From Achatina immaculata (lineage: Eukaryota; Mollusca; Gastropoda; Stylommatophora; Achatinidae), in contig CM019697.1 in assembly GCA_009760885.1 (NCBI GenBank), forward strand, positions 31,116,710 through 31,180,709: DNA of 64,000 nucleotides. Reading direction: 5' to 3'. How positions within the stretch are numbered: the first letter of the stretch is position 1; each line of letters opens with the position of its first letter. Shown here one piece after another: positions 34,101 to 39,575 of this stretch. Below the pieces are notes generated by a model. The model saw only the letters and a program-made list of their open reading frames with translations, ran no database searches and was not told the DNA's origin. The translations under genes were made by a program, and so were the position numbers.

Positions 34101-36802
34101 GAGAAGAGATACAATGAGGGTTCTGAAAGTAGAAGGACTCACAGGAGAGCAAGCTCAAAGATAGAAATGACCATAAACCCTTTGTCTATGGCAGTGGTTC
34201 CCAAATAACAAAAGTTTGTGGACCCCCTGTGGTTTCAAAATCCAGGCCATGGACCCCCCACCCCCTCCATACTTTGGAAGAGTTTCATATCTGTATGGCA
34301 GCTATATGCTTTAAATGCAAAATAACTTTTTTCAGAAACTTTTGGTAACTTTTAATGAGTAAATGTTACACTATACTAAAAACACCGTACAGACTCCATG
34401 AATTTTCAAAATGACAATAATGTAGTTAAGAAAATACAGACACCAATTAACATTCCTACTTGTTTTGACAAATGAACAGAATATGAAAACTGTGACAGCT
34501 AACCAACCTAAGTATGGTGAGAGAAATCATGCTTTTTAAAAATTTGTTTATTTCAAACAATCACTTCCATGTTGGTTGTTAAACTTTTCACAGTGAACAT
34601 TTTTTTAAAAAAGGACCTTGAGCTTCTGTCACAGATCCCCAAGGCCGGGCCTGTGGACCACCAACAGGGAACCACTAGTCTATGGCTTATGCTCAAGAGG
34701 AATGGCTATTGGCATGGACTAATTAAATTTTTGTAATCAGAGACAAGATATGGCATTCAGGTATTTTGCCAAAGGAGTGGGAAAAGAACTATATTCATGC
34801 CACTGTCAAAAAGGATAACTTGAAATTATGCACAAACTACAGAACCATTGACTTGATTAATCATGCCAGTAAAATTCTATTAAAAATCATAATGGATAGA
34901 CTTCATAAGAAAATAGAAGAAGTCAATATGGTCCAAGCTGGTTTCAGGCAAGGAAGAGGATCAAGAAATCGTATATTCAATATAAGATTAATAATGAGAG
35001 TTTAATGTGAATCTATATTTAGCCTTTATAGACTACTCAAAGGCATTTGCTTGTGTACAACACCAGAAACTTTGGGAAATAATGGGAAAAATGGAATTTC
35101 CAATACATTTGATACAGTTAATGTCACTGCTGTATCTAGACCAACAGGCAACACTAAGAATAAATGGTGAAACAACAACTTGGTTTGACATAAAACAAGG
35201 GGTCCATCAGGGATGCCTTACTTATTTAACTTGTATACTGAAAATATAATGAGGAATATTAAAAAAGATGTAGACAAAGAATATTATGATACCATAAATT
35301 GGAGGTTATGAAATATCACAGATTAGATATGCTGATGACACAGTATTACTGTCCACAACACAAAAAGGAATGGAAAAACTAATTATGTCAGTCCGTAAGA
35401 ACAGCGAAGAGCAAAACTCTGCATTAAGATGTGAAGAAACTAAATTGATGACAAATGACAAAACAATAAGGCAGGTGAATTATGTATCAATGAGGAAAAA
35501 TTGGAAGAAATGGAGAGTTTTGAATATCTTGGATCACTACTAACTAATAATGGAGATATACAATGAGGGAAATTAAAAGAAGGACATCTGTCACACTTCA
35601 GAAAATAAAACAACTAAAGAAGTTGTGGAGAGGAACAGTCAGAACTACAGAAATAAGATCTTTAAGGGCATGCATCTTTCCCATCACAACATATGCCTGT
35701 GAGACCTGGACACTTGACAAAACAGCTGAAAAACACATAAATGCCTTTGAATGTAAATGCTACAGAAGAGTTCTTCAAATATCATGGGCACAAAAAAGAA
35801 CAAATATATCTATACTACAAGAACTTAATACTGAAGAAGGTTTGCTAGTAAAGTAGATTAAACAAAGAAAACTTAATATTTTGGACACATTAAACATGAC
35901 AATTTAGAGAAGACCATCTTGGAAGGGTACATAATGGGAAAAAGAAAGACAGGAAGACCAAGACAAAGATGGCTGCAAGACATAGTTATTAATCTGCAAA
36001 TGGACGCACCAATAGCAGGGCATCTTGCTTACAACCGAGAGGTCTACAGGAGAGGTGTTAGGAAGGCAAAATTCCGCAAGGGAATGCAAATGACTGAATA
36101 AGAGAAAATAATTCAACAAACAGACTTTATGGTGAAAGTATTGACCTAGCATTAACGAAAAACAGTGATTTAAAACAAAACAAAACAAAAACCCTGACGT
36201 ACTAAAACACTAAGAGTAGTGATCATATAGTTCGGTCTCTATGCTCCAATAAGTGTATAAAAAGGTTTCTGGTTTTGGAAAATTTAGTATTGATTCTTTA
36301 AACTTCAGACAAACTTTCTTAAACCTTGGACAAACTATTGTAGAATTTGAAATCATAAAAATATTTTTTAAATACAGATTTTATCATTTAAATCTAGCAA
36401 AACATAGTTTAATCTTTTATTCCGTGTTTGATGAAATAAAGATTTTAAATAGCGGATTTGTACTGAGGTTAAACCCAAGAGTGTCAATATTTTGATGTTC
36501 TTGTCAATACCATGATTAAATGATAATCGAAAGGTATGTTTAACGTGACACAACTTGTGTTTACATCGAGCACATGTGTCACTAATCACCATGTGGCAAC
36601 ACGGTGACACAAGAGCCTGGGGCCAGCCAACTACACAGCTATAGACGAACACAGAAATCATAACAAACGTCAGTAACTGGACAGTTAAGGAGACACCTAA
36701 TCTCACAAGTACAGAAGAACCTTACTGTAAATATTCGTTTCTGTCTTTTGAAAAACTTCTTCTTGTTCTTTTAGAAGAAAATATTCGTTGAAAAACTGCC
36801 AT
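1387..36802 (-). CDS. FNIP: Folliculin-interacting protein (FNIP) gene, 13 coding exons found, 3' end off-window
   Basis: The exons join to about 822 codons (human FNIP1 is about 1,166 aa). FNIP binds folliculin; the pair is a GAP for RagC/D at lysosomes and links AMPK, mTORC1 and MiT/TFE factors. Residues seen include an N-terminal [12 protein letters not shown], then [43 protein letters not shown] with [73 protein letters not shown] and RTVVIGKK with SYFIRCSE. These run in family order and cover the FNIP N-terminal and middle domains. All junctions agree in phase except exon 5 to 6, so an exon there is missing from my model. The C-terminal FNIP domain is not in the window. Introns total about 33 kb and are packed with repeats. 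Whether this is the only FNIP paralogue cannot be told. Confidence 0.93.
2849..3035 (-). mobile_element. LINE-b 3' fragment
   Basis: Matches the 3' terminal part of the LINE-b copies at 5.6-6.6, 14.9-15.5 and 55.8-57.0 kb ('ccttccagtgccattaaatg', then cctcggcctg and tgtgttccac). It lies in FNIP intron 12 in the same orientation as the gene and is only a 5'-truncated remnant. Confidence 0.8.
3172..3310 (-). mobile_element. Degenerate SINE-1 fragment
   Basis: Contains the SINE-1 stretch running from aaggtaaaggtaaag through acggtgttaggcccat to tgtggtcagtatcac, diverged from the three fuller copies. The tRNA-like head is missing. Confidence 0.6.
4317..4369 (-). CDS. FNIP: FNIP exon 12
   Basis: A 53-nt exon encoding [17 protein letters not shown], nearly identical to the family motif, with acceptor CCCTAG|GTT and donor GG|GTGAGT. 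Phase 2 exit joins exon 13 to give QLGDLFGAIG. Confidence 0.95.
4370..5249. other. FNIP intron 11
   Basis: I see no repeat family or RNA gene here. Short plus-strand open frames lack any recognisable similarity. Confidence 0.6.
5250..5367 (-). CDS. FNIP: FNIP exon 11
   Basis: Acceptor CTCCACTAG|T and donor TGG|GTAATG. It encodes [20 protein letters not shown] then [19 protein letters not shown]. The AVLT-HLAWV motif matches vertebrate FNIP. A minisatellite begins about 35 nt upstream of the acceptor. Confidence 0.92.
5401..5612. repeat. Minisatellite, 40 bp unit, 5+ copies, each with TCATGTGA
   Basis: Near-perfect 40-bp repeats ('catcatgtgatactgattat' then caggttgtgatattagcact) in FNIP intron 10. 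Each unit and the partial sixth copy carries TCATGTGA, the MiT/TFE-type E-box core. Confidence 0.95.
5639..6573 (+). mobile_element. LINE-b copy, 5' truncated, inserted in minisatellite DNA
   Basis: Encodes the end of a non-LTR reverse transcriptase: IETGMKQG then SPLLFG, the catalytic-region [10 protein letters not shown], then a C-terminal block with [40 protein letters not shown] and [15 protein letters not shown]. Stops and a frameshift break it (stop after TKQ near 5896; stop at 6380). The 3' end is 'cggcacgggaaggatataag'. GATATGACTC flanks both ends (5629-5638 and 6574-6583), read as a target-site duplication. Confidence 0.85.
6583..6872. repeat. Minisatellite, ~20 bp unit, ~15 copies
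   Basis: Tandem 'tcatcatgtgatactaactc' units alternating with ataatgtgatac variants. Eight copies carry TCATGTGA. Related in sequence to the 40-bp array left of the LINE-b insertion. Confidence 0.9.
7133..7162. repeat. (TA)n microsatellite
   Basis: Alternating TA run of about 30 bp in FNIP intron 10. Confidence 0.9.
7292..7464 (-). CDS. FNIP: FNIP exon 10
   Basis: Acceptor TTTCAG|GCA and donor ATT|GTAAGT. It encodes [20 protein letters not shown] then [20 protein letters not shown] and 17 more residues. The PR-x-x-EPVWLTM motif is conserved. Confidence 0.95.
7789..7940 (+). mobile_element. LINE-c C-terminal fragment
   Basis: Open reading through [20 protein letters not shown] and [18 protein letters not shown] then stop, matching the end of the LINE-c copy at 36.0-36.1 kb ([19 protein letters not shown]). 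Part of a wider decayed region in FNIP intron 9. Confidence 0.7.
8107..8362 (+). mobile_element. LINE-d RNase H fragment, left part
   Basis: In frame it reads [20 protein letters not shown], then ETEAVIQTL and [10 protein letters not shown]. These are the first Asp strand, the Glu helix and the second Asp (DSQ) of a LINE-encoded RNase H. Stops and frameshifts are present. It continues after the insertion at 8363-9821. Confidence 0.75.
8363..9821 (+). mobile_element. Non-coding modular retroelement with GAA-rich tail, copy 1 (longest)
   Basis: About 1.46 kb with no coding potential, flanked by 14-bp duplications AGTAGCAAAATCAT (8349-8362 and 9822-9835). It carries two or three copies of a ~100-bp module (gcacctctgctctagaggc ... 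gcctaaacnggcttaaccca) and then three ~80-bp modules around 'ccggtgagaaagtccaactc'. It ends in gtaaattcagtaggatcac and a (C)GAA-type tail. Direct flanks, 5' truncation in other copies and a simple 3' tail indicate target-primed reverse transcription by a helper LINE. Other copies: 42951-44272 and 18352-19075. Confidence 0.85.
9836..10130 (+). mobile_element. LINE-d RNase H fragment, right part
   Basis: Just after the inserted element the frame reads [12 protein letters not shown], the usual end of the LINE RNase H domain (G-N-xx-ADxLA). Decayed downstream. Confidence 0.55.
10131..10480. other. Unassigned, FNIP intron 9
   Basis: No gene seen. A short ccagttccagttccag run is near 10220. Possibly old repeat sequence. 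Confidence 0.4.
10629..10749 (-). CDS. FNIP: FNIP exon 9
   Basis: Acceptor ATCCTAAG|G is needed to keep phase; an AG ten bases further in would shift the frame. Donor GAG|GTACGT. It encodes [20 protein letters not shown] and 20 more residues. FFFSHF-L-E-H is a FNIP signature. Confidence 0.94.
10854..11544. mobile_element. piggyBac-like MITE with TTAA flanks
   Basis: A 691-bp element bounded by TTAA on both sides (10850-10853 and 11545-11548). Terminal inverted repeats are CTCTTCCCGTGCCA (10854-10867) and TGGCACGAAAAGAG (11531-11544), 12 of 14 matching. No transposase frame. TTAA target plus short inverted ends is the piggyBac pattern. Confidence 0.75.
11844..11929 (-). CDS. FNIP: FNIP exon 8
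   Basis: Acceptor CTTCAG|AAC and donor GA|GTAAGT. It encodes [20 protein letters not shown] then DEKDDESN, matching the K-x-A-I-G-V-I-F strand and acidic loop of the middle domain. Confidence 0.94.
11930..12490. other. FNIP intron 7, left part
   Basis: Nothing beyond AT-rich intron sequence is recognised. Confidence 0.5.
12495..12682. repeat. Minisatellite, ~45 bp unit, 4 copies
   Basis: Tandem units of 'caaggaccccacaagatgga' plus gaagcacaatagtattcagaaacac in FNIP intron 7, with one copy shortened by 2-3 bases. Confidence 0.9.
12683..13314. other. FNIP intron 7, right part
   Basis: AT-rich, several A-runs; no gene or recognised repeat. Confidence 0.5.
13315..13457 (-). CDS. FNIP: FNIP exon 7
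   Basis: Acceptor GTTACAG|CA and donor GAG|GTAATT. It encodes [20 protein letters not shown] then [16 protein letters not shown]. The FPSPN and RRW-R-QTTSL motifs are strongly conserved in FNIPs. Confidence 0.95.
13592..13732. repeat. Minisatellite, 24 bp unit, ~5 copies
   Basis: Tandem aactaaaccacatcttatc plus aaaac, almost identical copies, in FNIP intron 6. Confidence 0.93.
14017..14091 (-). CDS. FNIP: FNIP exon 6
   Basis: Acceptor TATTCTCCAG|CA and donor TACT|GTAAGT. It encodes [20 protein letters not shown] then GLAY, matching the family block ending D-x-DSGIA. It enters in phase 1 whereas exon 5 exits in phase 0, so an unseen exon of length 3n+1 is expected between them. Confidence 0.8.
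14455..14732 (-). mobile_element. SINE-1 copy (tRNA-derived)
   Basis: On the minus strand the head reads gtctgaatagcaaagtggtt then agtgcactggtctctcatgg and ggggtttgaatc: a tRNA-like A box (agtggttagtgc) and B box (ggttngaatc). The body passes through gggtacccggcttc and ends near ttacctt. Two close copies occur at 24066-24334 and 30245-30510. Confidence 0.85.
14920..15545 (-). mobile_element. LINE-b copy, 5' truncated
   Basis: Minus-strand frame reads [20 protein letters not shown] then [40 protein letters not shown] and a frameshift near YLRKIL. The 3' end is at about 14920 with a ttatatctta-type tail. Inside the FNIP intron between exons 6 and 5. Confidence 0.85.
15958..16913 (+). mobile_element. 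LINE-a copy, 5' truncated, with target-site duplication
   Basis: Reads [37 protein letters not shown] (catalytic FADD), [18 protein letters not shown], then after a frame break [20 protein letters not shown] and [20 protein letters not shown]: reverse-transcriptase palm/thumb and C-terminus. The tail is GAGA-rich. ATTTGTATAC flanks both ends (15948-15957 and 16914-16923). Truncated exactly at a point within the RT. Confidence 0.88.
16924..17777. other. Intron sequence left of FNIP exon 5
   Basis: This interval or 15546-15947 should hold the missing FNIP exon, but no candidate satisfied acceptor, phase and donor together. A minus-strand open stretch at about 17055-17175 (reading [20 protein letters not shown]) looks repeat-like and was not assigned. 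Confidence 0.35.
17778..17925 (-). CDS. FNIP: FNIP exon 5, serine-rich linker
   Basis: Acceptor GTTTCAG|GG; donor CAG|GTATAC, or 12 nt further on at CTA|GTGAGT, both phase 0. It encodes a low-complexity acidic serine-rich segment ([20 protein letters not shown]). It sits where vertebrate FNIPs have a variable linker, so support is splice phase and position rather than conservation. Confidence 0.75.
18352..19075 (-). mobile_element. Non-coding modular retroelement, copy 3
   Basis: In minus orientation it has the same order of parts as the copies at 8.4 and 43 kb: gcgagattcttcagctgcc start, two 'gcacctctgctctagaggc' modules, a ccaacttgaagctctctgg block, gtaaattcagtagcagcacg, and a GAA tail (ttcttcttcttcttctctg on plus). 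More diverged than the other two copies. Confidence 0.8.
19080..19285. repeat. Tandem duplication, ~90 bp unit, 2 copies
   Basis: Two nearly identical copies of gagtctctgcatctatccat ... caacaggtgagaggtgaag in FNIP intron 4. Confidence 0.9.
19600..19935. mobile_element. PLE-B terminal fragment
   Basis: Shares with the PLE-B copy at 54.8-55.5 kb the blocks aattagtgtataagtatata, acgaagccact, caaaatttataaactatg, 'gaacagctttattac' and the inverted-orientation motif tttcggtgtgaacct followed by taatcatacaaaaacacac. On the minus strand that reads tgattaaggttcacaccgaa, resembling part of the hammerhead motif carried by Penelope-like elements. Confidence 0.6.
19936..21184. other. FNIP intron 4, remaining part
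   Basis: AT-rich sequence with short A/G runs (ggggaaaagggggggg near 20005). No gene recognised. Confidence 0.5.
21185..21250 (-). CDS. FNIP: FNIP exon 4
   Basis: A 66-nt exon encoding [22 protein letters not shown], matching the family RSPPQLM-S-VF motif. Acceptor TTTCAG|A and donor TGT|GTAAGT; phase 2 on both sides agrees with exons 3 and 5. Confidence 0.92.
21251..22387. other. FNIP intron 3
   Basis: No gene recognised. A 33-bp direct duplication (agctccagttccctccagtt) lies near 21890-21950. Confidence 0.5.
22388..22488 (-). CDS. FNIP: FNIP exon 3
   Basis: Acceptor TTTTCAG|TTT and donor AAG|GTGAGC; phase 0 in, phase 2 out. It encodes [20 protein letters not shown] and then [13 protein letters not shown]. 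The EMMFG motif is shared with vertebrate FNIPs. Confidence 0.93.
23045..23290. repeat. Degenerate minisatellite, ~30 bp unit
   Basis: Diverged tandem copies built on gatctactgtttctaccctg plus atgtactgc in FNIP intron 2; older than the other arrays in the window. Confidence 0.7.
23645..24030. other. Unidentified GC-richer segment
   Basis: About 390 bp clearly richer in G and C than the surrounding intron, open on the plus strand for 122 codons ([20 protein letters not shown]...). No motif, splice logic or codon signature supports a gene. Most likely a fragment of an unrecognised repeat. Confidence 0.3.
24066..24334 (-). mobile_element. SINE-1 copy with target-site duplication
   Basis: Same tRNA-like head (minus: gtctgagtggcgaagtggtt, agtgcactggtctctcatgg) and body as the copies at 14.5 and 30.3 kb. 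AATAAATGGT flanks both ends (24056-24065 and 24335-24344). Confidence 0.9.
24636..25021 (+). mobile_element. LINE-a 3' fragment with target-site duplication
   Basis: Reads [20 protein letters not shown] and [20 protein letters not shown], then stops; tail gatagagagaa. ATACTCTTGGT flanks both ends (24625-24635 and 25022-25032). Confidence 0.88.
25033..25705 (-). mobile_element. Decayed LINE fragment
   Basis: Minus-strand frame contains [20 protein letters not shown] then [15 protein letters not shown], resembling the E-M-R-x-LR-x-x-G-V-T-R-RDR-IR block near the end of many LINE reverse transcriptases. The LINE-a fragment at 24636 appears inserted in or beside it. Confidence 0.5.
25706..26085. 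other. FNIP intron 2, right part
   Basis: No gene recognised. A ~35-bp imperfect direct repeat (ataaattagtcacagaaatc; aataagttagtcacagagat) lies at about 25985-26050, next to the exon 2 donor. Confidence 0.45.
26086..26209 (-). CDS. FNIP: FNIP exon 2
   Basis: Acceptor TTTGCAG|G and donor AAA|GTGAGC. It encodes 41 residues after the split codon, including [19 protein letters not shown], the first strand of the longin-like FNIP N domain. Confidence 0.93.
26281..27905. repeat. 1.6 kb polypurine minisatellite (GAA/GGAGAA/ATGA type)
   Basis: Almost uninterrupted purine on the plus strand, broken only by the T of the recurring aaatgag motif and a few C. Units are variable mixes of gagaagaagaaaatgaggag and aagaagaaggaaatgagaag. 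On the FNIP sense (minus) strand it is polypyrimidine. All three minus frames are open for about 500 codons of S/F/L/P because CT-rich sequence lacks stops; these are not genes. It starts about 70 bp upstream of FNIP exon 2. Confidence 0.97.
28001..28266. repeat. Minisatellite, 50 bp unit, ~5.3 copies (left half)
   Basis: 50-bp repeats 'gttcttgaagattagctact' plus tgtcagctaagagaaagaac and taagtattct. The same family resumes at 29889, on the other side of PLE-A. Confidence 0.95.
28267..29888 (-). mobile_element. PLE-A: Penelope-like element with GIY-YIG remnant and inverted terminal arms
   Basis: Minus-strand frames at 29650-29290 read [38 protein letters not shown] and, after a frameshift, [20 protein letters not shown]. 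This is the GIY-YIG endonuclease end of Penelope-like elements (here Y..YIGETG, R/C-x-x-x-H). No reverse transcriptase is left. The ends form a ~250-bp inverted repeat (28310-28560 against 29640-29888). The internal 3' region is tandemly duplicated. CTTGAAGATTAAC flanks both ends (28254-28266 and 29889-29901). Confidence 0.85.
28481..29285. repeat. 416-bp tandem duplication inside PLE-A, each with a long G run
   Basis: Units 28481-28896 and 28897-29285 are nearly identical except for homopolymers. The G run is 25 nt (28699-28723) in the first and 17 nt (29114-29130) in the second. Confidence 0.93.
29889..30235. repeat. Minisatellite, ~50 bp unit (right half)
   Basis: About six diverged copies related to the array at 28001-28266 (gaagattaaccacatgttac; agaaaaagaactaggtattc). 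Copies here vary more than those in the left half. Confidence 0.88.
30245..30510 (-). mobile_element. SINE-1 copy
   Basis: Same family as at 14.5 and 24.1 kb; minus-strand head gtctgagtggcgaagttgtt, B box gggggtttgaatct. Lies in FNIP intron 1. Confidence 0.85.
30545..30995 (+). pseudogene. Decayed DDE (Tc1/mariner-superfamily) transposase fragment
   Basis: Reads [14 protein letters not shown] and [20 protein letters not shown] (helix-turn-helix region), then after breaks [20 protein letters not shown] and [16 protein letters not shown]. The FSDE-x-x-F-x-x-SGKVNR block is the first catalytic Asp region of a family common in invertebrates. No intact frame or ends found. Confidence 0.7.
31019..32297 (+). 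pseudogene. Decayed mariner transposase carrying an internal minisatellite
   Basis: Plus-strand pieces in order: [20 protein letters not shown] (N-terminal helix), [14 protein letters not shown] (second helix-turn-helix), [53 protein letters not shown] and [20 protein letters not shown]. The last matches the SDYHLF-x-x-LKEAL end of mariner transposases. The catalytic Asp after LLQ is degraded (LQHSSA). The left end gacggtgagccaaaaagtaa and right end ttattttttgactgatcc look like weak inverted repeats. Confidence 0.78.
31402..31716. repeat. Minisatellite, 28 bp unit, ~11 copies, inside mariner coding region
   Basis: Tandem 'cagtgctgcacatcattcag' plus aaagtgct. The first unit coincides with the transposase codons for HIIHKVL, so the repeat was born from the transposase sequence. 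Since 28 is not a multiple of three the frame rotates between copies. Confidence 0.92.
32298..33398. other. FNIP intron 1, AT-rich stretch
   Basis: No gene seen. Short duplicated phrase near 33200-33270 (acatctctgaagaa / atatctccgaagaacag). Confidence 0.5.
33400..33832. repeat. Minisatellite, 56 bp unit, ~7.5 copies
   Basis: 56-bp repeats 'gtgaaaactattgctctaag' plus tctcagaacatgaaaagtga and caaagacaacacaact; the last two copies are diverged (aaatcactgttctctactgc). Confidence 0.95.
34192..34677. mobile_element. hAT-type MITE with 8-bp duplication
   Basis: 486 bp, beginning CAGTGGTTCCC and ending GGGAACCACTA, flanked by GTCTATGG on both sides (34184-34191, 34678-34685). The 8-bp target duplication and CAGTGGTTC ends are typical of hAT elements. 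Subterminal 'gtttgtggaccccc' and 'gcctgtggacc' also match in inverted fashion. Non-coding. Confidence 0.9.
34745..36110 (+). mobile_element. LINE-c copy, decayed reverse transcriptase
   Basis: Contains [83 protein letters not shown], then RYADDT with frame breaks, then [40 protein letters not shown] and [20 protein letters not shown]. This is RT domains 1-7 and the C-terminus of a non-LTR element with several frameshifts. The YADD box lies near 35331-35342. Confidence 0.85.
36111..36725. other. FNIP intron 1, start
   Basis: No recognised repeat or gene between LINE-c and the exon 1 donor. Confidence 0.5.
36726..36802 (-). CDS. FNIP: FNIP exon 1 (start codon)
   Basis: It encodes [20 protein letters not shown] plus five residues, matching the FNIP start (M-A-x-x-x-F-Q-K-L-F-S-K-R in vertebrates). 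The ATG has A at -3 and G at +4. The exon ends in phase 2 at CA|GTAAGG, and exon 2 supplies the G that completes the codon. It is 10.5 kb from exon 2, so similarity plus phase is the main support. Confidence 0.85.
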
Positions 36803-36833
36803 GTTGTGTCTCAACATTCATGTTTGTCGCCAT
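36771..36833 (-). other. Possible upstream ORF overlapping the FNIP start
   Basis: ATG at 36833 opens a 20-codon frame ([20 protein letters not shown]) ending at TAA 36771-36773. It is out of frame with FNIP and overlaps its ATG at 36802. It matters only if transcription starts upstream of 36833, which cannot be seen. Confidence 0.35.
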
Positions 36834-36930
36834 CACATGATTCCCTGTGTTATGAATGAAAGCTATTCATTGATTGGACGACAGCCTTTGATGATACATG
36901 TTTCCTTATTGGTTCATCCATAATTATCTT
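36803..36930 (-). promoter_or_regulatory. Putative FNIP proximal promoter: MiT/TFE-type E-box and two CCAAT boxes
   Basis: On the minus strand two CCAAT pentamers lie at 36873-36877 and 36908-36912, about 70 and 105 bp upstream of the FNIP start codon. TCACATGA, the preferred MiT/TFE (MITF, TFE3, TFEB) E-box, is at 36833-36840. The interval is free of recognised transposons. The transcription start is unknown, so promoter status is inference. Confidence 0.45.
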
Positions 36931-37265
36931 GGAATACCCAAAGATCCTAAAAGGGAGAGTGCTTGAAAGTTCAAGTGTTATCATTTTAAAAAAAATTAAT
37001 ATCACGTAAAACCTACAGCTGATTATACGAACTGCCTAAGGTTAATGACATATAATAAACAAGACATCAGTCCTGAAGAAAGACTCGCTGGAAGAAATTA
37101 AACACTCTCCTCACACGTGGAAATAAAAGTGCCACCCACGCATCACTTGACACAAACTAACCCAGCTTTCAGTTACTGTTAATACTAAAACTGGCGTCCT
37201 ATCGACAGAAGAAATATTTAGCCCCCCTCCCTTTTTCCAGGGCATTTTCATTACTTCCCTCAAAG

Positions 37266-37555
37266 ACAGATAAAAGAGATAATGACGCAGTAAAACTGGT
37301 TCTAGTAATATAAAGGTAGATAGAGATGTATGGTACAGTTTTACAAAGCTTAGACCTGGTTTCTTTCATATATTGTGTTGTTTTTGTACGTAATCTTTGA
37401 AAAAGGCTCACGCCGAAATATTGGATGTTGTATGTTTTTCATTTATACATTCTCATCTTACTTTCATACTTTCTGCTATTTGTGTTTTTTCTCACTTTCC
37501 TCATTCCCTCTACCGCTTTGTAAAACTGTACCATACACCTCTGTCTACCTTTATT
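37266..37555. mobile_element. PLE-A terminal repeat, short copy
   Basis: Matches PLE-A ends: agataaaagagataatgacg, aaggtagatagagatgtatg, then 'aaaaaggctcacgccgaaat' and, in opposite orientation, gctttgtaaaactgtaccat. Left and right arms are inverted copies around ~150 bp; no GIY-YIG sequence remains. Confidence 0.75.
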
Positions 37556-38800
37556 CCATCTAATACCAGTGCCTCATGTCATGCTTGGTGACGTAGATCT
37601 GCGTGGGCTAGGCAGACTGTAAATAATTGCGCGAGGCGGATCTTAGGATAAAATGGTAGATCATAAAGGAGGAGATTTTGATTTATATAGTATTCATTTT
37701 TGGTCCATTGTCGTCATCAGTGACACCAGAGGCGCATCAGTGTTGAATGGCGAGACTGAAGTGAAGCCCGCTGTGATAAGGAAGTGGAGGAAATGCGGTA
37801 CAAGGGAAGGTGAAGTTTCGGGAATGGCCTAGAAAATGATATTTAGAAATGGAAAATCAGTTTCAGTTTTCTTTTTTGTTGTTAAGAACAAATAAAACCA
37901 AACAGACAGACTCAAGAAGACTGATAAAGTGGTTGGCGACGCGTGTCTGGATGCTTTCGTCAGGGTTGGCAAGTAACAGCTGAACGCTCAGATGCCCGCG
38001 GGTCTTCATCTGTTTTAAGAAGGGGTGAGGGTGGGGGCTCGTGGTGGATGACAATAGAATAGCTAATCAACAGGGTAAAGTTTGGGGTTGCATCACGTTG
38101 TCAGACTCCTCTAGAGGGCCCTGCCTCCTGGTGGAAAGTATAAGCGAGTGAATAAAGGATGAATGTGAGGACACACTTGGTCCTAAAAATAAACCATGAC
38201 GTAGACAGATGTGTCAGATCGTACGAATCAGAGCTTTCTAATGATAGCCGCTCAAGTGTAACCGAGTTTTTGGATCGGATGTACCGAAGATAGGCATCCG
38301 CTCTAGGCGGTCGCCGTGAATCTGCTTGAGATGTCCGGGCATAGAAAACAAATATGTGACACAGTAATCGACGTAGAAACTGTCTTTAACTTCAGTTATG
38401 AGGCTTTACAAGCAGGTGCAGCTGCTATCTATCTATCTATCTATCTATGGACTAAAGTACTAAAAATGTACTACAATGTAATACACTGCCGAGGGTTGAG
38501 GAAACCATGTGCTAAGCAGCAAGTGGGGCGAGTAAGGAAGGTTTATAAACAAAATATTTTCGAAAAATAAACAGCACTGATTAAAAAAATAAATCTTTCT
38601 CAACCAAAAGCCAAATACCGCGTACAAAATATAATGGGCTGCTGACAGCATAAATTTCAAAGTCCTGTCAAGAAAGCCGTGAACCAGAGTGTTAACGTGT
38701 ATAGAAAGAACACTAGTTTGTCTTGTCAAGAAGATACGCTCGAACGTGGCCATTGACTTATACAGAAAGAAGTATTTGATTCTTGCTTTATAGTAGTGTG
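37556..38800. other. Intergenic, unassigned
   Basis: No exon recognised. Contains a ctatctatctatctatctat run at about 38430. A minus-strand stretch (37888-38040) includes ccctgacgaaagcatccaga, a phrase seen in Penelope-type terminal regions, but not enough to assign. Confidence 0.35.
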
Positions 38801-38811
38801 GGGGGGGGGGG

Positions 38812-39075
38812 TTGGGGCGAGGTGGTGTAGTGGTTAGTGTATCCGTCTACCGATCTGAAGGTTCGATTTCGCACTCCGGCGGGATTTTTTTTTTTTTTTG
38901 GATCGATTGGCACCTGGGTCAACTCAGCCTCAAATACGGGTACCTGGGTTTTCCCTAGGAAAACAAAGGCAGCGAGGCAAAGCGCTGGTAACCCTGCCTC
39001 AAATGCTGTAGTGGCCTAGAAATGTGAAGGTGCTAACGCTTTTCACCGCTATGGCATGTAAATGCAACGGGGCTT
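38812..39075 (+). mobile_element. tRNA-derived SINE (type 2)
   Basis: Head ggtggtgtagtggttagtgt (A box) ... gaaggttcgatttcgcactc (B box). The body has cacctgggtcaactcagcct, aaatacgggtacctgggttt and aggcaaagcgctggtaaccc. A T-run follows the tRNA-like part. Confidence 0.85.
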
Positions 39076-39300
39076 AGATTAGGCTTATAACAGTTTTGCC
39101 AAGTTTTTTCCTTAGGAAAAAAAACCCTCCTAGAATTGCAGCACTATAGAATTATCTACATTTTAAAAAAACATTTATCTAAAAAAATCATCTAGGACAT
39201 ATTTTGAAAAAAAAATTTTTTTTTAAATATCATAATGGGTAATTTTAATTAAAAGTAACACTAAAATGGCATTAGTGATAATAATTATTTCATCAAGTCA

Positions 39301-39372
39301 CACAAAAGATCATCATCATCATCATCATCGTCGTCGTCATCATCATCATCATCATCATCATCGTCATCATCA
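39301..39372. repeat. (ATC)n/(GTC)n microsatellite
   Basis: Runs of catcatcat interrupted by cgtcgtcgt. Confidence 0.95.
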
Positions 39373-39575
39373 GTATCTGAGGGACCTGGTCTATAAGATA
39401 ATGTGTAGACTTTTTAATGTGCAACCTTTATTCCCATATGTTTTATAACTTTGTAGGGAAACAGCAGCAGCATTTTCCATGTTTTCATAAGCTAAATTTG
39501 ATCAGTAAGAAGTTCTGTGTTAATTTTATTTCTCAGTTTAGATTTGACTAGATTCATGGTGCTAAAAAAATGGGG

